From Epiperipatus broadwayi (taxonomy: Eukaryota; Onychophora; Udeonychophora; Euonychophora; Peripatidae), in NCBI GenBank assembly GCA_028023455.1, contig JAQFVV010006274.1:5727989-5791988 (forward strand): a stretch of DNA of 64,000 nt, written 5' to 3'. Of the stretch, positions 1 through 12,480 are shown piece after piece (within the stretch, counting starts at the first letter, position 1; each line of letters starts with the position of its first letter). The notes under the pieces are model-generated. The model made no database searches, had not been told where the DNA came from, and saw nothing but the letters and a program-made list of their open reading frames with translations. A program made the position numbers and the translations under genes.

Positions 1-1
1 A

Positions 2-1273
2 CTGCAAGAAATAAACGTTAATTTCAACAGCACCATCCCAAAAAAATTATTCGCAACTTTCCAAAAATTTTTTTCACCGAGATCATTAGTGTTAGCTGTC
101 ACTGATAGGAATTTAACACTCTATAAATTCCCCAGAGAGCTTCTTTACGAGGAGCTGACAGCAACAGCATTGTGGGATACAGTCTCTAGTATTGGAGAGC
201 ATCCAAACTCGCGATACGTTGCAATTCAGTTTTTCGATGAACATCAGCGTGCAAGATTTCAAACTAAAGTAAAAACTTTGGGAAGCTACGCACTAATAAT
301 AGTCGATCAAAGCTTGCAAAACTATTGTAACGGAATAATTAAAAACACTTACTTCGGATATACCATTCAGGATTTTCAAAAATTAATACAGTCATTTGGC
401 AAAGCTATTTATATAAAACAAATCTACTTATCCGACACCCCCATACCGGTTTTCAGCAACAACTTTCATTTCAAAATAAAGCTGAATGACAATGTAAACC
501 CGGAGGATATTCCAACACAAATAATTGACCAGAATGCAATACTGACTATTCACATAAAAGGATTAAGGCCGAGATGTTTTGCATGCGGTGAAACCGGACA
601 CTTAGCAATCAATTGCAACACCAAAATCAACCAAAAAAACCAACCGAGCTCTGAAGATCAACCAACAGAAGCTCACCAACCGGAATCAAACAGTACAAAA
701 CAGATAACGAAAACAACTAATAAACAAGAAAAAATTAATAAAAAAACCACAGATCAACAGCAATTGAATAATAAAAAAACTGCACACATGTTGCCAGCAC
801 CTGAAATTCTGGATTTATCAACAAAATCAACCAATAGAATTCAAACTCCCACTGATAAAAAAACAGAAAGTCAACAACCTCAAGAGGCTCCAATGGAAAA
901 AATAGCACACAATCTAAGTCAGCTTCCCAAAAATACTGATGAAAAAGAGATAATAAAAGAACAAATAAACTCACACAGTAATAGTGATCAAGAAAAAATA
1001 TATATAACACACCAAACACCCAATATTAAAAATAATACAACAATGGAAATTATGGAAGCTATCACCCCAAATATGCCTCAAATCACCAAAGCTGACACAG
1101 AACAAAGAAGAAGACCAGGCCGCCCACCAAAGAAAAATAGAGGGCCCAAAAAAATCAAAATAGAAGCCAACCTTAGCCTTTCTGATCACAACAATACAAC
1201 TACAGTGGAAACAGATGAAGATCTGGAAATGGAATATGAGAATGAATGGGAAGAAACACCAGATCAACCCTAA
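2..1273 (+). CDS. LINE ORF1 (gag-like RNA-binding protein), 5' partial
   Basis: The frame is open from base 2 to the TAA at 1271-1273. The first start-like codon inside it is a GTG at 89, so the true start lies upstream of the window. A single CX2CX4HX4C zinc knuckle is encoded at 575-616, as in retroviral Gag and many LINE ORF1 proteins. The part before the knuckle looks like a compact folded domain. The part after it is rich in Gln, Asn, Lys and Thr and probably disordered. Near the C terminus (about 1105-1140) a basic stretch, RRRPGRPPKK, resembles an AT-hook, and the tail is acidic. The expected role is binding LINE RNA to form the retrotransposition particle. ORF2 starts 28 bases downstream in another frame. 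Confidence 0.85.
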   Translation: MQEINVNFNSTIPKKLFATFQKFFSPRSLVLAVTDRNLTLYKFPRELLYEELTATALWDTVSSIGEHPNSRYVAIQFFDEHQRARFQTKVKTLGSYALIIVDQSLQNYCNGIIKNTYFGYTIQDFQKLIQSFGKAIYIKQIYLSDTPIPVFSNNFHFKIKLNDNVNPEDIPTQIIDQNAILTIHIKGLRPRCFACGETGHLAINCNTKINQKNQPSSEDQPTEAHQPESNSTKQITKTTNKQEKINKKTTDQQQLNNKKTAHMLPAPEILDLSTKSTNRIQTPTDKKTESQQPQEAPMEKIAHNLSQLPKNTDEKEIIKEQINSHSNSDQEKIYITHQTPNIKNNTTMEIMEAITPNMPQITKADTEQRRRPGRPPKKNRGPKKIKIEANLSLSDHNNTTTVETDEDLEMEYENEWEETPDQP

Positions 1274-1301
1274 TATTTAAATCTCAATCAAAAAACATAT
1301 A

Positions 1302-4300
1302 ATGAAAATAAAAATTGCGGCAATCAATGTCAGGGGTTTGAACTCAACCTCAAAATTTAATGAGTTAAAACATTGGATCAAGGATATACAACCACACTTG
1401 CTTGGTATACTTGAGACAAAAATTTATGCTGGATCACAAACTGACCCAGCCAAACATTTAAATATGGAAGGTTTCTGTGCATGCTCCAGAGACTCTTCCT
1501 CTCCCTCAGCTGGAACTGGACTCATAATTGCTAGAAATTGCCCATTCACAATGTTCAAAATAATTCACATTGACATGAATTTATTAATTGCAACCTTCAA
1601 CCAAAAAAGCATAACAATAAATCTGGTTTTTGTATATATGCCTTTACAGGATAAAAAAATAGATACCATAATTGCAAACATTAATTCAAGGTTAGCTACA
1701 ACTTCAAACCCAACCATCTTAATTGGAGATTTTAATTTAAAATATCAGGAATTTACCCAACGTTGGCTTCACAGAATAAACATACCACTAATGAGTGGTC
1801 AAGGTTTTTTGCCAGATGATGCCATCTCTTTCCTCAATAATCGCTTCTCTTCACTTATTGATCTGTGCTTTTATTCTCCAATGCTTCACCACCTTATTGA
1901 AATAAAACTAACTCCCTCAACTTTTTCCGATCACTCAGCTCAAATAGTCACAATTGACTGTGCCCAAATTCAAATATTACCCTTTCCACTTACAAGAACA
2001 ATAAGAGTTTTACTCCCAGAAACAACCCCTGAATTTCTGTTCTCTGAGACCTACATAATGCTAAACAAAATCAAAGATATGACTTTGAACCCGGTCCAGA
2101 AATATCTAGCATTTATGGGAATGTTGTCCTTTAACATCAACCATATAATAAAAAAACAACCTCCACCATCAAGACTTTTGTCTCTGGCAGATCAGTTACA
2201 CCAGAGAATAATCATGATTAACCCATCACACTGCACCCAGCAGTATATATTCAAGCTTACACATGCATACAATAAAGCATGTGAAGAACTCAAAAGCTAT
2301 CTGAAGATAAAGAAAAGCAAGGTATGCCTAACCAGGCCACACACTTGGACAAGAGATTATATAAGATGGGCACTGGGGAACCAACCAGATGTAAAAGTGC
2401 CAATGGCACTATATACAAATAGTGGAACATATGCAGGACACAATATGATTATGCCAATTTTTGAATATTTTAAAGAGAAATTACAAGAAAGACAACCATA
2501 TCCACACAATCTGTTTGGCCCACCAGAGACAAAAACCCCATTCACAAAAGATCTATTCACAACAAAACTAAATACTATTCGAAACGCTTGCCATCCAGGT
2601 AGTCCTGGAGTTCCATTATTTGTATTAAAGCATCTAAGCAAATTCACAACAGAATATTTGTGCCAGTTAGCAAACCATCTAGTGCAACAGATTCAACCCA
2701 TGGAGGGTGTCTATCCAATAGCCATAGTACCCTATAATAAAAAGAAAGCAATTATTCCACCTATTACAGACCTCAGACCAATATCTATGGGACCTTTGCC
2801 CATCAAAATTATGGAGAAAATTATTAAAGATGAAATTAAACCGTATATAATGCCACTTATCTTCGAAGCACAATATGCAAAGAAAAACTCTTCAACAACA
2901 GAAGCAGCTTTATTCTTCAAAGCAATTCTAGCAACAGTAAAACAGCGGAAAAAATACGGACCCGTTGTTGTGCAGCTTGATATAGAAGCTGCATTTGACT
3001 CAGTCAATATATACACACTTCTAAATATGCTAAAAGACACAGAAATTCCTAGAACACATCTATATATAATTGCTAACCTGCTTCTGAACAGAGAGATCCA
3101 TATAACTTTAAATGGAAGATACTCACCATCTTTCACACCCACCAAATCTATATCCCAAGGATCCCCTCTTAGTTCACTATTGTTTATATTTTACATCAAT
3201 CCCCTTATTAAAAGCATACAAAATGCATTTACTGGGATCGAGATACCAGACACAACACAGCGCACTACATGCATCGCCTATATGGATGATGTTACCATAT
3301 TCCTAACATCAAAAAAACAAATACCGCAACTCCAAAAGATATTACAAGAATATTCACAAAAATATGAATTATCATTTAATCCAGCAAAAACCACAGCCTG
3401 GTCTCTATACACTGGTAAACCATGTACATCAATTTACAAATCAAAACCAAACTCTTTTCTTGGGTTCCCATTTCATATGGGAATTACAGGAATGAGATGT
3501 CATATCCAAAATAAACTTAAAGAAGAAGCCACAAAAATTATAAACTTCTTGTCCAAGGCATATCTTTCACTATATTCCAAAGTACAGTTAATTAACCAGC
3601 TTATCACAACCAAAATAACTTACTATGTACCGGTTATTTCATTCTCAAAGGGGTTCATTTCAAAAATTAAAACCATATATAATAAACTACTTTGGGCCAG
3701 AAAAACAGTAGCAATTTCCACAAAAAAACTTAGCCAACCTCTAATAAAAAATGGACTTGGCTTGCACAACATCAATGTTTTTCATATACAGAAGTTAAGG
3801 AACTCAATAATCACAATACTTGCCAAATACCCCAAAATTAACCACTTGCTAGAAGTTACTCCAACAGATAGACCACCTCCAAAAGGTTCCTTTTTCACCA
3901 ACATTATATACCAATGCAAAACCACAGACAAGATTCCAGAACAGTATTTGCATAAGTATTCATACTGGGATATTTATGGTTTAATAAACAGAGAAGCAGA
4001 TACTAATGTTATACAACCTATGCTAGGAATTAACAACAAGAGACTACTCAAGGAATATAAAAAATGGGCTCTAGAGCCCAAATACTTTGATTTTATCATG
4101 AAAATCAATCTCATTGCCTTGCCAACAACCCACTTTCTTTATCATAAAAGAATGTATATATCTATTGACCTCTTCTGTGGACTCTGCCATCGAGCAGAAG
4201 AGACACTGGACCACTTTATTTATCAATGTGTAGCACTTAACCAAATCCGACAGATGATGTGTAACACCTACAGAAAACCGGGTACAATCATTAATCACAT

Positions 4301-4529
4301 AATAGCTGCTTTTCAGGGAAGATCAATACCTAGCATTAGGGCAGCCACATTTGTTCTATATGCGTATTGGTGCACCCGATGTACTTTCTTAATTGGCAAT
4401 AACACCAGACGACACCCAGCTATATTTAGCAACAAACTGCTACACATTCAAAATAGAGATAAAATAATAACCAACCCCCACTTATATGCAGCAACATGGT
4501 CATTGTTAAAACAACCATCAATGCTGTGA
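1302..4529 (+). CDS. LINE ORF2: apurinic-type endonuclease and reverse transcriptase
   Basis: The frame encodes 1075 residues from an ATG. The N-terminal APE-like endonuclease keeps its signature residues: Asn9 in NVRGLN, Glu38 in LETK, GDFN at 142-145 and SDH at 209-211. The reverse transcriptase follows, with motif A LDIEAAFD (Asp560), motif B SQGSPLSS (about 618) and motif C YMDD at residues 660-663 (bases 3279-3290). A C-terminal CX2C...HX4C cluster begins at Cys959, as in many LINEs. No RNase H domain is apparent. These enzymes nick the target and copy the RNA in place (target-primed reverse transcription). No frameshift or stop is present, so the protein may be functional. The YMDD box is unusual, since LINEs mostly have F/YADD. 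Confidence 0.93.
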   Translation: MKIKIAAINVRGLNSTSKFNELKHWIKDIQPHLLGILETKIYAGSQTDPAKHLNMEGFCACSRDSSSPSAGTGLIIARNCPFTMFKIIHIDMNLLIATFNQKSITINLVFVYMPLQDKKIDTIIANINSRLATTSNPTILIGDFNLKYQEFTQRWLHRINIPLMSGQGFLPDDAISFLNNRFSSLIDLCFYSPMLHHLIEIKLTPSTFSDHSAQIVTIDCAQIQILPFPLTRTIRVLLPETTPEFLFSETYIMLNKIKDMTLNPVQKYLAFMGMLSFNINHIIKKQPPPSRLLSLADQLHQRIIMINPSHCTQQYIFKLTHAYNKACEELKSYLKIKKSKVCLTRPHTWTRDYIRWALGNQPDVKVPMALYTNSGTYAGHNMIMPIFEYFKEKLQERQPYPHNLFGPPETKTPFTKDLFTTKLNTIRNACHPGSPGVPLFVLKHLSKFTTEYLCQLANHLVQQIQPMEGVYPIAIVPYNKKKAIIPPITDLRPISMGPLPIKIMEKIIKDEIKPYIMPLIFEAQYAKKNSSTTEAALFFKAILATVKQRKKYGPVVVQLDIEAAFDSVNIYTLLNMLKDTEIPRTHLYIIANLLLNREIHITLNGRYSPSFTPTKSISQGSPLSSLLFIFYINPLIKSIQNAFTGIEIPDTTQRTTCIAYMDDVTIFLTSKKQIPQLQKILQEYSQKYELSFNPAKTTAWSLYTGKPCTSIYKSKPNSFLGFPFHMGITGMRCHIQNKLKEEATKIINFLSKAYLSLYSKVQLINQLITTKITYYVPVISFSKGFISKIKTIYNKLLWARKTVAISTKKLSQPLIKNGLGLHNINVFHIQKLRNSIITILAKYPKINHLLEVTPTDRPPPKGSFFTNIIYQCKTTDKIPEQYLHKYSYWDIYGLINREADTNVIQPMLGINNKRLLKEYKKWALEPKYFDFIMKINLIALPTTHFLYHKRMYISIDLFCGLCHRAEETLDHFIYQCVALNQIRQMMCNTYRKPGTIINHIIAAFQGRSIPSIRAATFVLYAYWCTRCTFLIGNNTRRHPAIFSNKLLHIQNRDKIITNPHLYAATWSLLKQPSML

Positions 4530-4789
4530 ATGCTGCAAAGAAAAACTATCATACAACTAACATTCAAAGTGACATGCGGACAAAACTAAATAAGCTCCTC
4601 AAACGTTAGAACTCTGATTATTTTTGCTTTTTTAATTTTTATATTGTTATAGTCCATTAACCACAAAGTGTAACCACTAAATTCATTTATATCTGTTTAC
4701 CCTAATATTATTCATTGTATGTTAAATTTCAAATTTTTCTAGATGTAAACTTATGTAAACCATTGAGATCAATAAAGCCTTTATTGAAA

Positions 4790-5944
<1,155 letters not shown>

Positions 5945-5945
5945 A

Positions 5946-7479
5946 GGGTTCTGAGCTTAGAACTTTCAATTTTTATTTTATGTTATTGTTATGTTGGTAT
6001 TTTGGGTATTGAAAATCTGTTCTTATGATATTGGGAAACAACAGTATTAGTCATATTGAAAATCTAAAAACGTTACCTCTCTTCTGTAAAGTTTTTATTA
6101 TTATATAAACCAAATAATATTTAAATATTTGGAAAAAATAATCATTGAATATTGCATAGAAAATATAGAAATCAGATAATATGATTAAACTTTGAAAAAT
6201 GTTTGATTAATTTATATATGCATTAAGGGCAGTAATTCGCTTTATAATATTAATTTATAATCATTTGTTGTATGTAATCAATGGATAGTTGATGTTAGAA
6301 ACAATCAATTTCCTAGACTAGTTTTTAATTGACCAACGTATATGAGGAACATTGGATTGAATATATCTATCCAATTAAAGACTTGAAACTTCCAATATAT
6401 AGTTTTGAACTTAAGTCAATTTTCTTGTATAGCTATGTAAGTCTGATATTAAGTCAATAACTATGTACTTTTATGATATTAGTTATATGACAACTGTCTC
6501 TTTGATCTTTTAATAAAAGGATTGTTTTTGTCAAACTTGTCATTATTTAGCTTTCCCAACTCACTTCTCTATCATTATGTTTACAATAGATAGTTCTATA
6601 ATAAGATTGTAGTCTGGATCTTAAATGTATCATCATTTTTCCAAAACATCAGGAAAAAACTCACTAGCTTGTAATATATGTAAGTATAATCTAATATTTT
6701 TAATTGATGAAAGTTAGTAGCCAGGAACTACCTTGGGAATTTGATTGGCACATTGATCTGGAGTCTGTTGAATATTAAAATAAAGAATATATGGTTCTAA
6801 ACTAAATTAACAGTGGATTATTGCTTTTAATATGGGTGAAAATAAACTTAAATACTTCCGAAAAAACTTGAGGGGAAGGGGATACTAGATTAAGACTCAT
6901 GGTTAACAAAAAAGCTAGTAAAATATTTTATGGCAAATTTACAAAAAAAAAAAAGCATTTGGACGCATTTGGAAATACGAATATGGATAATCTTAGTATG
7001 AATTGAAAATAAAATTTTAGAAATAATGAATAAATGAAAGTAAAATAATTATATAGTGTCAAGAAGCAACGGAAGTGATAGGATATGATAATTTTATCTA
7101 ATTGACCAAACAGAGATTTTTTTTTTTACTTTTTCAGTTAGTAATCAACCCAGAAATCTTTAGATCATGAATTTTCATTCTCACCAAGGTTAAGATTTGT
7201 TATTAACAAAATAAAAAATGAATGAAGAAAAAAAAAATTTCATATTAAAGAAGAGAATGAGATGAAAATAGAGGCAAGAAGTTTGCTAGAATAAAGAAAT
7301 TGGACCAGCCTTTAAATAGAATATAATACGATATATAAATAAATAAGTCTGCTAATACTTATTATTTTTTGTTTTATTATTTCTACATACTTGTTTTAGG
7401 AAATTGTTACTGTATTTAGGTAGACTTATAAATACAAACTTATAAACTTTTATTTGATTGTGGGTTTTTTTTTAAACAG
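5946..7479. other. Intronic or upstream DNA, nothing recognised
   Basis: AT-rich single-copy-looking sequence lies between the LINE tail and the first visible EML exon. I see no open frame, repeat array or element termini. It is presumably intron, because the first EML exon here begins in mid-codon. Confidence 0.6.
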
Positions 7480-7577
7480 ATTCTCGTTTCCTTGCTGTGG
7501 GTTCTCATGACAATTGCATTTATGTATATCAAGTCAGTGATGATGGCAGAAAATATAATAGGATAAATCGATGTCAG
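7480..7577 (+). CDS. EML coding exon a (WD40 blade)
   Basis: The exon follows a T-rich tract and the acceptor AAACAG, and ends CAG before the donor GTAAAA at 7578. It starts with the last two bases of a split codon (consistent with Asp) and then encodes 32 residues, including SRFLAVGSHDNCIYVYQV and ending INRCQ. This is the conserved EML segment in which a WD blade finishes just before the GHSS motif. It ends on a codon boundary, which matches the phase of the next exon. Exon size and content agree with an internal exon of an EML1-4 type gene. The exon before it is not in the window. Confidence 0.92.
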
Positions 7578-8148
7578 GTAAAATTCATTTAGATCATCAT
7601 CGAAGAATAAAAGCAATGATTTTTGGCAGATTTGTGTTTAAAAGAAATAGTTTTATGTATATTTGTTGATTAAATATTTTTTTATTTAATAAATATCAAA
7701 AAATATTCAAAATAATATAAATATATAACACAAGGGAATCATCTTAAATATTTCTAATTTTTTAACTAGCAATCAAAAAAAATGATATTAAATAATATAA
7801 ACATAATATGGTTTATTAATTTAAATTCCTCCGATATTTAATATATAAATAACATTCGAAATTATCAAGAAATATTTAAAATAGTCTAAGCCAAATAAAA
7901 TTTACCAAGAATAAAGTAGCCATTGATTAAAACTTTTTGGTTATAAACAATAAATATTTAAATCAATCCACAACATTGTATCTAAATATGTTTCAGTTGA
8001 TTACTTACAATAGCCAACAGACCTGAGAGTTATCTCACTTTAAGCATTATCAATAATGATGACTTTATCTAATAAAATCCATAATAAGGAAATAATTAAA
8101 TGCAGAACAAAATAATCTAATATTGAAGAGTATTACATACATATATGA
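7578..8148. other. Intron, nothing recognised
   Basis: AT-rich sequence follows the splice donor at 7578, with no repeat or gene that I can recognise before family R begins. Confidence 0.6.
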
Positions 8149-9275
8149 GCAAGGCAAAACTCTCCATATGGTATTGCCACCCTGTGCCAACCAGAGTAAT
8201 CAATGGATGCCAGAAGGCTTGTGCATAAAATCCCTATCTAATGCCTACTCATCCAATATCCCCAGACTAGTTTCTGGCTTGTGGCCTTCATCAGTGAGGA
8301 GCTTTGGATCTGAGAGCACTGTACCTAGATCTTAGGATCTAATGCAACCCTCCAGCAACCACCTTTTATCGCTACTTAAGTATAAAATTATGAGAATGAA
8401 ATTGAAAACACAAAAATATTTTCAATCTAAGCTCAATACTTTATATAGTCATATGGGTCTGAACTCAGTTCAGCACCCATACATTATGGTGTCTTTGGTT
8501 CTTTAACCACTTATCCTATTAGCCAGCATTGGTGTAAAACCATTAAGCATCACATGATAACCATCTCTTATACTAGCACATAATTGTTTATAAACAAGGC
8601 AAAACCCTCCATACAGAAGTGCCACCCTGTGCCAATCAGAGTAATCAATGGATGCCATAAGGTTTGTGCATAAAATCCCTTTCTAATGCCTACTCATCCA
8701 ATATCCCCAGACTAGTTTCTGGCTTGTGGCCTTCGTCAGTGAGGAGCTTTGGATCTGAGAGCAAGAGCACTGCACCTAGATCTTAGGATGTAAGGCAACC
8801 TTCCAGCAATCACCTTTTATCTCTATTTTTTTGCCTTGTTTATAAACAATTATGTGCTAGTGTAAGAGATGGTGATCATGTGATGCTTAATGGTTTAACA
8901 CCAATTCTGCCTAATAGGATAGTGGTGGCTATGGTTGTTAAAGAGCCAAAGACACTAAAATGTATGGGTTCTGTACTGAGTTCAGATCGATATGACTATA
9001 TAAGCTATTGAGCTTGATTGAAAATATTTTTGCTTTTTCAATTTCATTCTCATAGTTTTACAATTAAGTAGAGATAAACATTGTTTGCTGGAGGGTTGCA
9101 TTAGATCCTAAGATCTAGGTGCAGTGCTTCCATATTCAAAGCTCCTCACTGACGAAAGTCACAAGCCAGAAACTAGTCTGGGGATATTGGACGAATAGGC
9201 ATTAGATAGGGGTTTTATGCACTAGCCTTTTGACATCCATTGATTACTCTGGTTGGCACAGGATGGCACTACTGT
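8149..9275. repeat. Family R repeat: tandem plus inverted copies forming a fold-back
   Basis: A unit of about 448 bp begins AAGGCAAAACTCTCCAT near 8151 and repeats in direct order near 8599, with about 230 bp of the second copy present. From about 8826 to 9275 the complete unit returns in inverted order, starting TTGCCTTGTTTATAAAC. The arms 8149-8597 and 8826-9275 are close matches over their whole length and could form a stem of about 440 bp around a ~230 bp centre. Short open frames here are by-products. Other pieces of R occur at 10263-10320, 38350-38525, 49430-49600 and 57785-57965. It encodes nothing, and its class (fold-back element, satellite-like repeat or non-autonomous transposon) is not settled. 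Confidence 0.85.
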
Positions 9276-10262
9276 ATGGAGAGTTGCAGTAGCAGGGTTA
9301 ACATATGGTAATGATGCATTATGTGTTAGTAAAACGGTTTTAGATTATTTAGAGAAAGTACAAAGGGAAGTAGGAAGACATACATTAATGCAGAGGTGTG
9401 GACAGCAAAGGAGGCAATTCAAAGAGAAATGGGATGGTCAAGTTTCTATATGAGAGATGCAAAAAGTAAAATGAAAATGTTTGGTAGGTTGCAGTTTATG
9501 GATAGTAAAAGAATAGCCAAAATAGTGTTTAATTGAGTTATGAGTAAAGGGCAGGTAACAAGATGGGTGAGAAAGGTAATGCGGTATGCAAAAGATTTGG
9601 ATAAAGAATTTATATCGGTATACTTGTATAAAAGATGGGATGATTGTGTTAGGAGGATTGTTGAGTGTTATAGTGGTAAGGAATGGGATAAAAGAATAGA
9701 AGCATTAATAAAAAATAGGGAGTTGGAGAGATGGAGAAGTAGTATGGAGGGTAAGAAGAGTTTAAATATATACAGAAGTAAACGGAATATTGGAAGCGAA
9801 TTAATTTATGATAATAGTAAGGAAAGTAGTTTATTGTTTAAGGCTCAAACAGGATCTTTAGCAACAAGAGAATATACATGTAAATGGAAAACTATGGGTG
9901 ATTTAGCATGCAAATTATGTAAGGAAGGTATAGAAAATATTAGGCATCTATTGATTGAATGTAAATGCTTGAAAGCAGAAAGGGTACAGATAATGAAGTT
10001 ATGGGAGAATAGGTATGAACAAAGTGACTATACAGAAAGTGAGTTATTAGCTTTTATGCTGGGTTTGCGAAAAGATAAGGGGGATTTAGATTTAAAGGCC
10101 ATAGAGTTGACAAAGATTATGTTGTGGAAATGGGATGGGGCAGAATATGGGAAGACTTAGAATGGGGAATGGAAAATAAAGTGGCTAACAGGTTTATCTG
10201 GGCATAGTTGCTGAGATATTCTTGACTTCGTTTAAGGAGAAGCCAAATAGAGCACATCACAT
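9276..10262 (+). pseudogene. 5'-truncated CR1-like LINE fragment (ORF2 C-terminal part and 3' UTR)
   Basis: The sequence is closely similar to the 3' part of the longer CR1-like element at 53674-54014 and 57137-57700. It starts abruptly within ORF2 (GAGTTGCAGTAGCAGGG), so it is truncated at its 5' end. An open frame from 9540 to 10160 encodes the C-terminal domain, including a zinc-type cluster CKLCKEGIENIRHLLIEC that the longer copy has lost. Stops and a frameshift interrupt 9276-9540. The 3' UTR ends TTAAGGAGAAGCCAAATA. Both flanks are inverted family R: the left ends CTGTATGGAG and the right starts CCTTGTTTATAAAC, so the fragment sits inside an R copy, with a few bases of R lost and no clear target-site duplication. 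Confidence 0.82.
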
Positions 10263-10320
10263 CCTTGTTTATAAACAATTATGTGCTAATATAAGAGATG
10301 GTGATCATGTGATACTTATA
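10263..10320 (-). repeat. Family R terminal piece (right flank of the LINE fragment)
   Basis: This is the inverted form of the R segment that runs from CATCACATGAT through CTCTTATACTAGCACATAATT to GTTTATAAACAAGG. It continues the R copy interrupted at 9275 by the CR1-like fragment. Confidence 0.8.
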
Positions 10321-11759
10321 TGAGATTAATATAAAATTTAACATGTCTAATACTCTATATTTAAATACTTCTAATTAGATACAGATTTATGTTATATTTC
10401 AATATTACCATTACAATATGCAAGATCCTTAAGATTTTTCAATTTAATTAATTATATAAAAATTCATTGAACTTTGCATTAATTAAATTATAATGGTCAA
10501 GACAATTTCTTCACTTCTTTAATTGTCTTATTCACTTTCAGGAGTTGATTTTCTGGAAGATGTCCTTTGATGATTTCTTTCACTGCTTCCACCATCACCT
10601 GCTTTGCATTTCTCTAGTCTTGAAAAAGATTAATACACTTGATTGTTTTATACACTTAATTGTTTTATAATTGTATATCTGTTAAAGTTCTTTTGGTTTT
10701 TCTGGAATATTCTATCCAGTGGGACAAAGATTTAAAGTTTTATTTAGTACAATTTAATTAATTATATATAAGTTTACTGAATTTTGCATTAATTAAATTT
10801 CTGTCTTTTTCTGAAAAATTTTTGAAAAGATAACATCGATTTATTTATTTTTACATTGTTTAATTATTTACAAAGCTTTTTTTTTTTTTTTAGCTTTGCC
10901 TTTAATAATACAAAAGTTAATTTAACTTTGCTTTTAGAATACATAAGAGGCTTAATTTTTACTTTATTTCTAAATAATTTATTTATTAATTCAAATATTT
11001 TATTCATCTCTTATTCCAGCAAGTGGATCAACACATATGTTGCATGCAAACTTTTAATTTCTTCAATCATCATTTTTGACTTTCGACTTTGTCTTTCTAT
11101 GTTATAACAGTAATTCTATTTTGTTTTCTGTGGGTTGTTCTTTCTGCTGAGTTTTGTTTATTCATGCATTTCTGTCCATTGATCTTCAATTTGATATATC
11201 TATTAATAATTTCTCATCTTTTTCATGTAAGTTTTTTTGTTTCATTGTCAATGAATGTGTATATATCTCCAATATTCAATCCCATTATCTAATTGTACTA
11301 TATGTATCTGCTTCAATAATCTATTTTTTGTTTAACAAATCTCAACCTAAACTTTCTCCACTATTATATAGTTTACTTTTTGATCACTATTTTCATACTC
11401 TTCTTTGGGAGTTAATGTAGCTCATTTAATTTTTAATTCTCTAGCTATCAACAATTCCAAATATCTATAACGGTCAATGGTGTTGTATATTGATGTAATA
11501 AAACAGCATATAGGCTTTCCATAGTGTATCGGGTTCAAACCCATTCGATACATTCTTTACTACATATGCACTTGGATAAATAAAAAAATGACATTTTTAT
11601 ATTTTATCTATGTCAATAGAATTATAGGATCCCAATACCATAAAATTTATATATCCAACACTCGGATATTACCAGCTCAGTTTAAGTATATTGATGTACA
11701 GATGCATGTATGCTCTTAAACAAACATAGTGAAGACCATTACTTACATATATGGCCATT
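10321..11759. other. Intron, T-rich, nothing recognised
   Basis: Low-complexity T-rich DNA gives several short open frames (10856-11420) with hydrophobic, Phe/Leu-rich translations. I regard these as composition artefacts. No element termini are visible. Confidence 0.6.
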
Positions 11760-12480
11760 AAACCTAGTTGTTTAATTTAATTATTCCTTGTAATATAATG
11801 ATGATGATTCCAGCCACCCGCTTTTGTAATAAACTCAACAAATTTATCTTTTATAAGCATATAGGCACTTTTTCAAAATCATATGTTTAAACTGTGATTT
11901 AATTATAATACTAGCGTGGATGATTGATCATAATGAATTTTACGGCCTAAAATATAACCTTTTATACGTTTATGATTATTTATTTACTTAAAATACGATT
12001 ATAGTTAAAATTATGGCTCAATCATCAATATTTACCAGTAATGATGAATGATCATCATGAATCTCACCACATGATATTTAGTTTTTTATAAACCCCTATT
12101 TACTAAACATTAATTACATTTAAGATTGGATTTAATTATTACTATTTATTTAGAGAAGATGGTGATCATAACTAATCTTATATCATAAAATTTAGATTTT
12201 GATAAATCTATAATTATTTACTTGAACAGTATTATGCTTAAACGGTGATTTAACCAGTAATATAATATCCACCATTGATAATGATGGTCAAAACGCCTGG
12301 GCACTACATAAAATTTTAGCTTTTTTACTATTAACCTATAATTACTCAAAACTTGGTTATATGTCAAGCATGATCTTAAACATCATTATATGTAAATTAC
12401 TATCCAACGCTTAACATTTACGAGTGATGATGATTAATTATAATCAAAACAAGATTTTAAAAAAATTAACAATACTAGTA
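11760..12480. repeat. Degenerate tandem repeat, period about 118 bp
   Basis: The motif GATGATTGATCATAATGAA and its variants recur near 11801, 11931, 12050, 12163, 12283 and 12430. Neighbouring shared words are ATTTAATTATT, TTTATAAAC and ACTTAAA. Spacing is 113-147 bp and the copies are strongly diverged. It is probably an old satellite fragment in the EML intron. The boundaries are approximate. Confidence 0.6.

Noticed and set aside
8123-8335. Open frame within family R
   Set aside because: Short, not conserved in the other R copies, and in a clear repeat.
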